Shown here: positions 15,113-23,415 of the stretch, piece by piece
Layout of the letters: each line of letters begins with the position of its first letter
How positions within the stretch are numbered: position 1 is the first letter of the stretch
DNA from: CAYNST01 sp964399955
GTDB taxonomy: Bacteria > Pseudomonadota > Gammaproteobacteria > Pseudomonadales > Cellvibrionaceae
DNA length: 39,397 nt
Assembly: GCA_964399955.1 (NCBI GenBank)
Contig: CAYNST010000023.1
Location: 1-39,397, forward strand
Direction of reading: 5' to 3'
Notes under the pieces: model-generated
Database searches by the model: none
The model's input: only the letters and a program-made list of their open reading frames with translations
Told to the model about the DNA's origin: nothing
Translations under genes and position numbers: made by a program

Positions 15113-15481
15113 ATGACACCATTGTTGCAAAGCGGGTGCTTTTCCGCCTCGGGCGTCATGCCCCTGTCGCTAGCCGTCAAGGGGATACTGCTGGTTGCAT
15201 TGGTGGGTTTGTTCGGACTGCCGGTGCCTTCCAAGGCCACGAGCAAAGAGGCGGTGGTAAGTCAGGCGGCGGTATTGAAGTCCGAGGCAGAGCAGCGCTT
15301 TGACGCCATAGTTGCGGCCTGGAGCAGCTATGAAGCTGCCGATACCCCCCCAGAAAAAACTCGGAACCTACAGCGTGTGCAGGCGCTGAGTGAACATTTC
15401 CTTGCGCATCATTCCGCCGACCGTCATGCGGGCAGGGTCATCAAGTATCTGGAAAAAGCCAACAAGCTACTGCCTCAGTAA
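15113..15481 (+). CDS. Small exported helical protein, unknown function
   Basis: This is a 122-residue protein beginning at the ATG at 15113, with only a weak AGAG ribosome site; an in-frame ATG at 15158 is an alternative. Residues ~16-42 are hydrophobic, ending SKA before TSKEA, consistent with a signal peptide. The mature ~80 residues are predicted mostly helical (EQRFDAIVAAWSSYEAAD, RNLQRVQALSEHFLAHH) with no cysteine. I recognise no family. It follows allC by 67 bases in the same direction and ends only six bases from the convergent co-polymerase gene. It may belong to either neighbourhood. Confidence 0.6.
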   Translation: MTPLLQSGCFSASGVMPLSLAVKGILLVALVGLFGLPVPSKATSKEAVVSQAAVLKSEAEQRFDAIVAAWSSYEAADTPPEKTRNLQRVQALSEHFLAHHSADRHAGRVIKYLEKANKLLPQ

Positions 15482-15487
15482 CCGGCG

Positions 15488-17773
15488 CTAGCTTGCGCTT
15501 CTCAAGGGTTCCTCGGCGGACAGGCCGGCGTAACCATGGTAAAAATCCTGGTAGTGCTCATCAAAGCGGTGCATTTTTTCCATGTCCACCTTGTTGAGTA
15601 TGACCCCTCGCACCGGCGCTCCACCGCGCTTCAGGTCGTCCAGCCCACTCGCAGCCTCTGCTGCACCGGTTGTGGTGGTATCTACAACAAAAACCACGGA
15701 ATCGGCCATCGGACTCTGCAACAAGGCGTTACCAGGTTCAGCGATGGATGACGCATCGACGATAAGATGGCTGTAAACGTTTTTCAGGTGCCTGAGCGTT
15801 TCAGAGAACGCCTGGGTGGACAGTAGCTCCGAGGGGTCGGACCGCAAGTAGCCACCGGCGGCCGAATTGCGTTTTACAAAACCAACCGGCAAAAAATCCA
15901 GATCGCTGTCGTCCAGCATGTGGATGCACTGGCGGTATTCCTCGGAGCCGGACACCAAATTATACAGACCGGGAAGTGCCGGCGAAAAACCCAGGCTGTA
16001 GGTTAAGCTTGAGCGCAGGGTGTCGGCGTCAATCAACAGTGTTCTGTCCATCTTTGACAGCGCCAGCGCCAAATTCAAAGCCACCGTAGACTTGCCCTCT
16101 TTGGGGGTGCTTGAGGTAATCACGGTGCAGGTGGGCCTGCGGTCGGGATTGGACAAATACAGGCCCGTTCGAGTTGTGCGAATGGCTTCAGCAAAGGCGC
16201 CCGGGCCGTCCGAGGACGGCCCCCGGAAAGGGGTATCTGCCCGGTTGGATTTTATGTGAGGCAAAAAGCCTAGCAACTGAACATCCAGCTTTGGTTGAAA
16301 GATCTGCAGTGGTTTCTGCGCAAGTATCACCTCGGGCGGGTCGCGTCGGACGGCTGAGGCGATCAAGGCCACCATGAATGCCAGCATGCCGCTGCCCAAC
16401 GCCGACATCATCACAATCATTTTTTTATTGGGTTTGGCCGGATAGCGCGGCGTCACCGCCGGGTCCATGATTCGGGCGTGCGGGGCGGGGATATTGCCGC
16501 TACCCTGAGTCTCCTGGGCCCGAGTCAAAAAGATGTTGTAGAGATCGCGGTTGGTGGCGATCTCGCGCTCTATCTCTGCCAGTTTGAACTCTTTGCGATT
16601 CACATCTTTAAGGCGCTCCTTGGTGATGTCCAACTGCGCAGTCACCGCCTTCTCGGTCGAGTTAGCGGCAAAATACTCATTGGCTATGGCTTCCGCCACC
16701 GTGTCCACTTGCTGGCGCAGGGCGTCCGCCAGACTTTGCGCTTCGGATGTGGCAGCAATCATACGCGGGTGTTTGTGGCCGTAGCGTTTTGCAAGTTCGG
16801 CAACCCGGCCATCGGCCACCGACAGCGACTCTCTCAGGCGCTGCACCAGTGGGTCGCTGAGCACGGAGGGCAGCGACAGCAGACCGTCTATGGCCGGCGA
16901 CGGGCCCAGATTTTGAAGTTGCTGATAGGCCGTGCGTTTTTCTTCCAGTGTCAGTTTGGCCTGGGTGTGGCGTTGAGAGAGCTGGGAAAGCTGCTCAGCG
17001 TCGATGGTCTGCACGCCGCGCACATCAATCAACTGTTCCTCCTCCCGGTATGCCTGCAGTCGGGCCTCCGACAAATCCAGGTTTTCCCGCAGCTCTATCA
17101 GGCGTTGGTTCAGCCAGTCAGAGGCTTGTACCGACGCATTCGACCGGTTTTGCAGGTACTGGCTGATATAGACCTCGGCTACTGCATTGGAGATGGTGGC
17201 CGCCATGGCCGGGTCTTCCAACTCGTAACTTATCTTCACCAGCTGGGTTTTTTTCACCGGTGATACGCTCAAGCCGCCGGTGAATTTATCCGTTGCCGCT
17301 TCAAATGCTTGGCTTGGTGTGAGCACGACAGGTTCCTGTTCCTGCAGCGCGGATGGCAGTCGATCTTCAGGCAAAAGGTTCAAAGGCAGGTTGGACTTTA
17401 TCAGGCCGCGCAAACCCGGATCTGGCTGCTGTTGACGAGGGTCAAACAGTGGATGATCGGCAATTTGCAGGCGCTCCATGACCCGACGAGCCAGTTCGCG
17501 GCTTTTAAGTACCTCGGTCTGGGTAAGTATGTAGCTCTCGTTCGGCGCCTGCAGGCGATAAACGTCTTCAATGGCCAACACCTTCGGCTGTTCATTTTCT
17601 ATCAGCAACGTTGCGGTTGCACGATACACCGGCTGCATTCTGCTGACTGCAAAGGCGGCCGCCGCAGTCACGGACGAGGTGAATAACAATATCTTCCATT
17701 TATGCAGCCAGAGATTGCGCCACAACTGGTGGATATCAATCATCTCATCTGACTTGGGCGATGCTGACGGCAC
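15488..17773 (-). CDS. Polysaccharide co-polymerase with BY-kinase domain (Wzc-like)
   Basis: This 761-residue inner-membrane protein regulates chain length and export of a Wzx/Wzy-type polysaccharide. The start is a GTG at 17773 with GGAG seven bases upstream; longer and shorter starts lack a ribosome site. A Wzz domain with TM1 (~27-45), a long periplasmic coiled-coil region (~210-420), the PxxP-type stretch before TM2 (YPAKPNKK) and TM2 (~452-472) precede the cytoplasmic kinase domain. That domain has Walker A TPKEGKST (~556-563). The next motif reads LLIDADTLR, one residue longer than the usual DxDxR. Walker B is LIVDASS. The C-terminus has only three tyrosines (HYQDFYHGYAG), fewer than in E. 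coli Wzc. It lies 84 bases downstream of the export gene, presumably in one operon. Confidence 0.93.
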   Translation of the reverse strand: MPSASPKSDEMIDIHQLWRNLWLHKWKILLFTSSVTAAAAFAVSRMQPVYRATATLLIENEQPKVLAIEDVYRLQAPNESYILTQTEVLKSRELARRVMERLQIADHPLFDPRQQQPDPGLRGLIKSNLPLNLLPEDRLPSALQEQEPVVLTPSQAFEAATDKFTGGLSVSPVKKTQLVKISYELEDPAMAATISNAVAEVYISQYLQNRSNASVQASDWLNQRLIELRENLDLSEARLQAYREEEQLIDVRGVQTIDAEQLSQLSQRHTQAKLTLEEKRTAYQQLQNLGPSPAIDGLLSLPSVLSDPLVQRLRESLSVADGRVAELAKRYGHKHPRMIAATSEAQSLADALRQQVDTVAEAIANEYFAANSTEKAVTAQLDITKERLKDVNRKEFKLAEIEREIATNRDLYNIFLTRAQETQGSGNIPAPHARIMDPAVTPRYPAKPNKKMIVMMSALGSGMLAFMVALIASAVRRDPPEVILAQKPLQIFQPKLDVQLLGFLPHIKSNRADTPFRGPSSDGPGAFAEAIRTTRTGLYLSNPDRRPTCTVITSSTPKEGKSTVALNLALALSKMDRTLLIDADTLRSSLTYSLGFSPALPGLYNLVSGSEEYRQCIHMLDDSDLDFLPVGFVKRNSAAGGYLRSDPSELLSTQAFSETLRHLKNVYSHLIVDASSIAEPGNALLQSPMADSVVFVVDTTTTGAAEAASGLDDLKRGGAPVRGVILNKVDMEKMHRFDEHYQDFYHGYAGLSAEEPLRSAS

Positions 17774-17857
17774 GGTATTGCTCCAATCTGTTATGCAGAT
17801 GCTGGTATGGTCAAGACGTCGCAAACCCGCGAAATGCTTTGTCTGCCAGGATGCTGC

Positions 17858-18418
17858 TTAGAAAAAACTTTGTCGTACGGTGATAACATCGCCCGGCCGC
17901 ACCAGCGAGTCCATCTGCGCCTTGCGCGGGCGCCGGGTGGTGTCATCGTCAGAAATGATATAGATATTGCGTTTGGACGCACGCTCGGTGAACCCTTGGG
18001 CCAACGAAATAGCCTTGAACACCGTCAGCCCAGGCTGATACGGAAACCCACCGGGCTGGCGCACTTCGCCATTGATGAAAAATTTGCGGTATTCAAGTAT
18101 GGTTACGCTGACGCGCGGGTTAATCAAATAACCGTCGGCAAGCCCCCGGGAGACGGTGCGTTCCAACTCGCCCACCGTCAACCCAAGCAGGCGGATTTCC
18201 CCAAGGAATGGGTAGGATATTGTGCCTGCGTCGCTCAACTGGGTTTCCAGCGTCAGCTCTTCCTCCCCGTAAACCGCTATTCTGACTCGGTCGCCAGCCC
18301 CCAGCGCGTAGGACGACAGACCTTCTTCGCCCTGGGATTGGGCACTAGGGGCGACGATCATGAGCAGAAAAAAACAATAAATCAAAGATGATGGAATAGC
18401 TCGAAACACGTATGACAT
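17858..18418 (-). CDS. Short polysaccharide export (OPX, Wza-like) protein
   Basis: This is a 186-residue periplasmic/outer-membrane export protein. The ATG at 18418 directly follows GGAGAGGT. Residues 1-~28 are a Sec signal (FFLLMIVAPSAQS); there is no lipobox cysteine at the cleavage site. Residues ~36-110 are the Poly_export domain (YALGAGDRVRIAVYG) and ~113-165 one SLBB domain (KFFINGEVRQPGGFPYQPG). E. coli Wza is about twice as long, with extra SLBB repeats and a C-terminal amphipathic helix that forms the outer-membrane pore; both are absent here. Such short OPX proteins are known to work with a separate beta-barrel, and one is encoded at 29602-30807. Confidence 0.9.
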   Translation of the reverse strand: MSYVFRAIPSSLIYCFFLLMIVAPSAQSQGEEGLSSYALGAGDRVRIAVYGEEELTLETQLSDAGTISYPFLGEIRLLGLTVGELERTVSRGLADGYLINPRVSVTILEYRKFFINGEVRQPGGFPYQPGLTVFKAISLAQGFTERASKRNIYIISDDDTTRRPRKAQMDSLVRPGDVITVRQSFF

Positions 18419-18520
18419 ACCTCTCCGAACCGCGTGTCCACTGGCTGGCCTGCAGCTGTTAAGCAAATATGTGGCCTGTCGCCAAGCCGGACTGCGGGCA
18501 ACCCTCTGGTCCCCACCGGG

Positions 18521-18549
18521 ATTCTACTTTAGCGCGTCGTGACTGCGAA
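18521..18549 (-). promoter_or_regulatory. Putative sigma-70 promoter for the OPX/co-polymerase operon
   Basis: Read on the minus strand: -35 TTCGCA (18549-18544, 4/6) and -10 TAGAAT (18526-18521, 5/6), separated by exactly 17 bases. Transcription would begin near 18514, giving a leader of about 95 bases before the OPX start. Confidence 0.45.
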
Positions 18550-18569
18550 GAATACTGCTCGGTTCTAAT

Positions 18570-18593
18570 GCAGCATTGGCATGTTGCTTTTTT
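18570..18593 (+). terminator. Terminator-like hairpin on the plus strand
   Basis: GCAGCAT (18570-18576) pairs with ATGTTGC (18581-18587; one G-T wobble) around a TGGC loop, followed at once by six T's. It is correctly oriented only for plus-strand transcripts, yet no plus-strand gene ends here. It may stop antisense transcription coming through the OPX gene region. Confidence 0.4.
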
Positions 18594-19101
18594 AACCGAT
18601 AACACTCAAAGGATCAACCCGATCTAATGCCGTGCACCAAAAAGCGACCCTGCAGTTAAGCCAATCTGCTGAAACACGCGCCATAGCTGAAGTTGGCTCT
18701 TCTATAACCAGCGCAGCATATCCCAGACGGAGATGCTTGTCGATAAACCAGTAGATCTGAAATCCTGGATTATGTGCATTTGCAAAAAGTAGGGTTTTAG
18801 GCATGGATTTGAAACGCACGTTAACTATATAATCTCCGGCGAGCAACAGAACCAAAATAACAGTTATCACCTGCAGGGCGTTGTTAGGCAGATGTGAATG
18901 ACATGCACCGCCAGGTGTTGAACGTTGCTTGCGATTGTTCATTTTTTGAACGCCGCCGGGGTGCGCTCGGCCTGGAAGGGTCTGGGGGCGCATCGATAGG
19001 AATGGGGGGAATGGAGCGGTCCGGTCAGTTGGTAGTCTCTGAATTGTACGAAGCAGCTGCGAATCGTTGAGCGCTCGCAAGGGCGCGAAGGTCGTTGGGC
19101 G
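18594..19101. other. Unassigned spacer inside the EPS locus
   Basis: This stretch between the divergent halves of the EPS locus holds no gene I can establish. The minus strand is open from 19080 to 18592. An ATG at 18941 would give 116 residues with one hydrophobic segment (ALQVITVILVLLLAG), but no ribosome site precedes it and I recognise no family. It could be a decayed gene or a long regulatory leader. GTTAGGC at 18882-18888 resembles half of an integron attC site, but no partner half is nearby. Confidence 0.4.
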
Positions 19102-19212
19102 ATGTTCAGAGATTGCTTGGTACGCATTTTAACCATAGCCATGACAGGCACAGTGCTGGCACTCGCACCGGCTTGCACTGTTGGTGATGGTGGTTTGATG
19201 TATGTGCCCTAA
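19102..19212 (+). CDS. Possible 36-residue lipoprotein ahead of the EPS glycosyltransferases
   Basis: This short frame starts MFRDCLVRILTIAM and runs through a hydrophobic core to a lipobox-like LAPAC, followed by only TVGDGGLMYVP and the stop. The layout is that of a complete lipoprotein signal with a tiny mature peptide. GAAGG lies about 12 bases before the ATG, which is distant. It ends 21 bases before the earliest possible start of the first glycosyltransferase. Such short frames can occur by chance; the combination of basic start, hydrophobic core and cysteine is what makes it notable. Confidence 0.35.
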   Translation: MFRDCLVRILTIAMTGTVLALAPACTVGDGGLMYVP

Positions 19213-19265
19213 ATCTAGGACGAACCTCGTCCGTGACGACGTCAATTCTTCAGTGGGCAGATCCT

Positions 19266-20387
19266 ATGAGCAATCTGGGAATTTCAGAAGCGATCAGCAG
19301 CGCAGAGGTAGATGTAGATTCTGGCGCTGATGTGAGCACCGGCACCATCAATGACCTTATTGTTGATTTTTCACATTTGGGGCGAAAAACCACAGGCATT
19401 GAGCGAATCTCGCTGAATCTGTTCAGTGCACAGGCCCTGGCTCCATTGGTGGCCAAGCATGTGTACGCGTCCAGCGTCAAGCATATGCTGCTGAAGCAGT
19501 GGCTGGGCTTGCTGACCGTCGCCTGGTCCAATCGTGAGGCAAAATTGCTGTTTCCCGGGTTTCCTCCGGGCATACCTATCAGTCTACTGTTTGGTCGACG
19601 AGCAATCCCCTACATACATGATCTTTTCCTGTTAACCCGGCCGGACGATCTGAACCTGAAGGCCAAGCTGTATATGAGGCCCTCGTTCAAATACGCCATC
19701 CGCAATCTGAACGTCTTTTTTGTCAACTCGCAAAAAACCGAAGACGACCTGCGCGCTTTTTGCAAGCCGAGCGCCAAGATTATCAAGTTTCGTCCGGTGG
19801 TGGAAAACTGCTTTGATTTCAACTTTGTTCAGCGGCCTTCGCCAAAAACCCTCGGTGGGCCACTGAAACTGTTGATGCTTGGTACGCTGGAGCCGCGCAA
19901 AAATTATCAGTACGCCCTGTGGTTGCATCGCACTTTGAGGGAAAAGTGGGGCAATGATGCGGAATTGCATATTGTTGGCCGCGAAGGGTGGGGCGTTGAC
20001 GTCAAGCGGCTGGCTGAAGAGCCAAACGTGCATTACCATGGCTACCTTGAGAAAGACGACATTCGCGCTTTGGCCGAGAACTGCAATGCGTATCTGTCTA
20101 CGTCTCACGATGAGGGCCTGGGGCTGCCTTTGCTGGAGATGCAGTATTCCGGGTTGCCGGTGATCGCCGTAGACATCCCGGTGTTCAAAGAAGTATTGAA
20201 CGGCTCCGGGCTATTGATACCGCAGGGCGATGTGGCGGGAGCGGCGGACGCAATAGTCGATTATTTCACCAACGTCTACGACGAAACCACCTGCCCGGCC
20301 AGAGCACTCGAAAACATTGAGCACTGGAACCGGGTTGCAGAGGCGGATCGCCGCAGCGTGATTGAATACTTATCCTCGGAAGCCTGA
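19266..20387 (+). CDS. Glycosyltransferase family 4, EPS assembly
   Basis: This is a 373-residue cytoplasmic retaining glycosyltransferase with a GT-B fold. I use the ATG at 19266; a GTG at 19233 with AGGA 12 bases upstream would add 11 residues. The N-terminal half (DLIVDFSHLGRKTTGIERIS) is the acceptor domain. The C-terminal half binds the nucleotide sugar: LKLLMLGTLEPRKNYQYAL opens it, and SHDEGLGLPLLEM carries the E-x7-E motif. The TGIERIS and EPRKN segments resemble mannosyl/rhamnosyl-type GT4 enzymes, but donor and acceptor cannot be assigned. It is the first firmly supported plus-strand gene of the EPS locus. Confidence 0.88.
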   Translation: MSNLGISEAISSAEVDVDSGADVSTGTINDLIVDFSHLGRKTTGIERISLNLFSAQALAPLVAKHVYASSVKHMLLKQWLGLLTVAWSNREAKLLFPGFPPGIPISLLFGRRAIPYIHDLFLLTRPDDLNLKAKLYMRPSFKYAIRNLNVFFVNSQKTEDDLRAFCKPSAKIIKFRPVVENCFDFNFVQRPSPKTLGGPLKLLMLGTLEPRKNYQYALWLHRTLREKWGNDAELHIVGREGWGVDVKRLAEEPNVHYHGYLEKDDIRALAENCNAYLSTSHDEGLGLPLLEMQYSGLPVIAVDIPVFKEVLNGSGLLIPQGDVAGAADAIVDYFTNVYDETTCPARALENIEHWNRVAEADRRSVIEYLSSEA

Positions 20388-20599
20388 CGGGCAGAAAAAT
20401 TGCAGGCAGTTGGGCGCTGAGCTACGTCCTGTAAATTGGGGCACATCGTACCGCGTAAATAAATAGTATATGCTGCACGCGAACAATAGTACCAAGCTAT
20501 CTTACCTGTTTGGGGTGCAGCCATGGCCGTCCCTCGGCCCCCATTCATTGCCATCCGGACTTATGTCCGCAGGTGAGCGACAAGTTGTGCAGGAGAGAA

Positions 20600-21835
20600 A
20601 TGAATAACAAACAGTACCCTGTTGCCATGATGCACCCTTTCGACCCACGTGGTTCAAAAGTGGGCGGTCTGGAGACCTATACCCGGGATTTCATCCGCTT
20701 TCACCCGCAGGATTTTTCAGTGTTGCTGATTGGGGTTGACGGTGTGGGTGATCTGAAGCTGGGCGAGGTAATACCCTTGCGAACTCAGGACCGGGATATC
20801 TTGTTCCTGCCGATCATCCGCTATCCTGAGGCCAATATTCACGAAGCGGCAACGTCGATTGGCAAATCCATAACTTTTCAGTTTGCCTTAGGCTTGCTCA
20901 AATATTTGCCGAAAATCCGCAAGTTGTTGCGCTCCGGGGGGTACACCGTAGATTTGCGGCGGGTAGAATTCTCCTGGATCTGCATCGCCTCCGGGGTGAA
21001 GTTCTTGCAGATGCTGCATGGCGAGGGTGCGCCGAAGATGGCCATGGACAGCCTGCTGAAAAAACACCGTTATGTGCATAACCTCAACCAGAATACAGCT
21101 ATGCGCTATTGCGAGCGGTTCCTGTGTGTAAACCCTTTCATAACCCAGCGTATAAAATCGGAGTACCCGAAGTACCAGGACAAGATCTCAACCCTGACTA
21201 CCTGGTACAACCCGGAGGTCTACCAGCCTACCCCATTCAACCTGGATGACGGCAAGCTAAAAATCGTCTTCTGCGGCCGGCTGGACGCGTTCAAGGTGCC
21301 GGAGCTGATATTTCAAGCCATTGCGCAGGTCGCAGACCGTTTGGGGCGGGGCCGGGTGCAATTTCACTATATTGGCACAAGTGACCCACACAGGTTCAGC
21401 GAGTACAAGTTGGTTGAGGACCTGACCGTGCTGCACGGCTTCAAACGGCCGCCGGAAATGGCCAAGATACTGGACTCTGTGCACTGCGGTATTCTGACGT
21501 CGGAATTCGAAGGAATGCCGCGCTTTGTGCTGGAAACCTTGGGTGCTGGCCGCCCGACCGTGGCTGTACACCTGCCTCAGCTTGAGCCCGTCATTGAAGA
21601 CGGCGTAAGCGGTTTTCTGATTCCGCGGGACGAGCGAGAAACAATGCTGCCGCTGATCTCCGAGCGCATCATTCAGCTTTGGGCACTGATTCAGGAAGGT
21701 GGCATAGCGCCCGAGCTGGTTGCGGAACACGTAGCCGATTACACGCCCGCCCACCTGCTGGGCTTGGTGTACAGCTATCACCGTCAGATCCAAGACGCGG
21801 GTCCGCTCCCGGATAAAGTAGGCGTAGAGGCTTAA
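20600..21835 (+). CDS. Glycosyltransferase family 4, EPS assembly
   Basis: This 411-residue protein starts at an ATG with AGGAG at 20591-20595, clearly better than the longer open frame. The N-terminal domain has the GT4 glycine loop (PRGSKVGGLETYTRDF). The C-terminal domain has the core opening KIVFCGRLDAFKVPEL and FEGMPRFVLETLGAGRP, which contains E-x7-E. There are no membrane helices, so it acts on the cytoplasmic face on the lipid-linked repeat unit. A 212-base gap separates it from the previous glycosyltransferase. That is longer than usual inside an operon, and a second promoter there is possible, although I could not pick one out. Confidence 0.9.
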   Translation: MNNKQYPVAMMHPFDPRGSKVGGLETYTRDFIRFHPQDFSVLLIGVDGVGDLKLGEVIPLRTQDRDILFLPIIRYPEANIHEAATSIGKSITFQFALGLLKYLPKIRKLLRSGGYTVDLRRVEFSWICIASGVKFLQMLHGEGAPKMAMDSLLKKHRYVHNLNQNTAMRYCERFLCVNPFITQRIKSEYPKYQDKISTLTTWYNPEVYQPTPFNLDDGKLKIVFCGRLDAFKVPELIFQAIAQVADRLGRGRVQFHYIGTSDPHRFSEYKLVEDLTVLHGFKRPPEMAKILDSVHCGILTSEFEGMPRFVLETLGAGRPTVAVHLPQLEPVIEDGVSGFLIPRDERETMLPLISERIIQLWALIQEGGIAPELVAEHVADYTPAHLLGLVYSYHRQIQDAGPLPDKVGVEA

Positions 21836-21978
21836 GCAGGCAGCCATTTGGCCTGCAGCGCCAGTTCAAGGCAGTAGGGGGCGCTCTTTCGCGTGTGGAT
21901 GGTCGGCGAAGCAACCTGTGATTGACTCTGAGAAAAACCTGCAACCGCTGCATTAACCGCCAAGCGCCAGAACCTATT

Positions 21979-23415
21979 ATGTTGGTCAGCAATACGCTTA
22001 AATATTTACCGGCACAATTGCTGGCACCGCTCTCTCAGTTTTTGTCCATCATCTTCTGGACCCATCTGGGCGACGACGCGCTAATAGGTTATGTGACGTT
22101 GATTGCGGCTTTTCAGGAGTTGGCAATGGCCGTATTCCTGCAGTGGTGGATGCTGTACTCCATGCGCGAGTATGGACATTACAAAAAGCTTGACCAGCTG
22201 GACCATTATTGGCGCACGTGCCGAAGCATCATTGCTGTGGCCAGCGTCATCATTGCCTGTTCCGCAGTCATCAATCTGCGACTGTTTGTAGATTCGCAAG
22301 CGGCACTCAACGTGGTGTTGATTGTTGCGGCATATAGCGGCCTGCGCGCAATCAACAATTTCAACGCGTCCATTGCTTCTCTGAATCTGCAATTCTTCAA
22401 GTACACGGTGCTGACGTTGTCGGGTCCGTTCCTTGGTTTATTGATTGGTCTCTTTTTCCTTTTCCGCTTTGGCTCAGACCCAATCTATCCATTGGCAGGC
22501 TATCTGCTGGGTGAAGCCATTGCCACCGCTTATCTTTGCGCTCGGGTGGTCTGGAGGCGTTTCCGTTTCGGTATGTCGGCAGAGATCTGGAAAGCGGCCT
22601 TGCACTATGGCTTGCCTATGGTGCCTTCCGCCCTTTTCTCGTGGCTGATACTGCAGTATCCCCGCTTTTATATAGCGGACACGTTAACCCTGCAGGATGC
22701 GGGCTTGTTTGCCGTAGGCGTGGGCCTGGGGCAGCGCTTGGCGTCGCTGATCACCATGATTGTGACGCCGGCTGCCTTACCGCTGCTGTTCAAGCGCGCC
22801 CATGAACAGGGGCAGGCCGCCGCCGCAGGTCAATTGGAGGCCAACCTGCTACTGCTTCTGGCAGTGCTTATGCCTGGGTTGGTGGGGCTGTATCTGGTTG
22901 CGCCCAACCTTATTCCGCTGATCATCGCCGAACCCTTTATTGATAGCACGCTTCGCATTTTGCCCTGGGCGTTGGCTACCGGTGGTATGTATTCGATGTT
23001 AAGCGGGTACGTTAATCACATTTTCTTCCTGCAGAAAAAAACCCGCGTACTGATGCTGATTAACTTCTGTACCGGCTTGGGTGTAATTCTGCTCTCTGTT
23101 GTTTTTGTTAGATCGTTTGGCCTGGCAGGTGGGGCAATGGCCAGCTCAGCGGCGTTAACCACGGCCATTGTCGCCACTATCGCCTGGCAATGGCGTGCCG
23201 GGCACATAAGCCTGCCTCTTCCGGCCATGATCAAGATTGCCCTGTCGGCGGCGGCCATGGTGGCCGTTGTGCGGGTGATGGGCGTGGACGGCGACGGGGT
23301 TCTGGCATTGCTAGTGCAAATCGCCGTAGGCGGTCTTACTTACTGCCTGGCCGCGACAGTGTTGTTTGCCGGCGAGGCGCGACTGCTGTTTGCACGATTC
23401 AGGGGGGCGGCATGA
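21979..23415 (+). CDS. Polysaccharide flippase (Wzx-like, MATE/MVF superfamily)
   Basis: This is a 478-residue integral membrane protein with about 12-14 hydrophobic helices spread evenly over its length. It is predicted to flip the undecaprenyl-linked repeat unit across the inner membrane. The start is the ATG at 21979; a TTG at 21922 would add 19 non-hydrophobic residues. The N-terminal pattern (SNTLKYLPAQLLAPLSQFLSIIFWTHLGDDALIGYV) is typical of oligosaccharide flippases: an amphipathic start, then a helix ending in a Gly-Asp-rich turn. The last four bases overlap the polymerase gene (ATGA), showing tight coupling of these two steps. Confidence 0.88.
   Translation: MLVSNTLKYLPAQLLAPLSQFLSIIFWTHLGDDALIGYVTLIAAFQELAMAVFLQWWMLYSMREYGHYKKLDQLDHYWRTCRSIIAVASVIIACSAVINLRLFVDSQAALNVVLIVAAYSGLRAINNFNASIASLNLQFFKYTVLTLSGPFLGLLIGLFFLFRFGSDPIYPLAGYLLGEAIATAYLCARVVWRRFRFGMSAEIWKAALHYGLPMVPSALFSWLILQYPRFYIADTLTLQDAGLFAVGVGLGQRLASLITMIVTPAALPLLFKRAHEQGQAAAAGQLEANLLLLLAVLMPGLVGLYLVAPNLIPLIIAEPFIDSTLRILPWALATGGMYSMLSGYVNHIFFLQKKTRVLMLINFCTGLGVILLSVVFVRSFGLAGGAMASSAALTTAIVATIAWQWRAGHISLPLPAMIKIALSAAAMVAVVRVMGVDGDGVLALLVQIAVGGLTYCLAATVLFAGEARLLFARFRGAA

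Noticed and set aside
18868..18890. Integron attC-like core (GTTAGGC; GCCTAAC on the minus strand)
   Set aside because: No complementary partner core lies within about 150 bases and there is no integrase or cassette structure.
18592..18941. 116-codon minus-strand frame with one hydrophobic segment
   Set aside because: There is no ribosome site, no recognisable family and no plausible longer start (TTG at 19080). It is kept as part of the unassigned spacer, not as a gene.
19155..19178. Sigma-54-like TGGCAC...TTGC ahead of the EPS genes
   Set aside because: The GG and GC elements are not separated by the required ten bases, and the match lies inside the small lipoprotein-like frame.
20388..20599. 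c-di-GMP (GEMM) riboswitch or strong promoter between the first two glycosyltransferases
   Set aside because: I could not find the conserved GEMM core sequences or a properly spaced -35/-10 pair.
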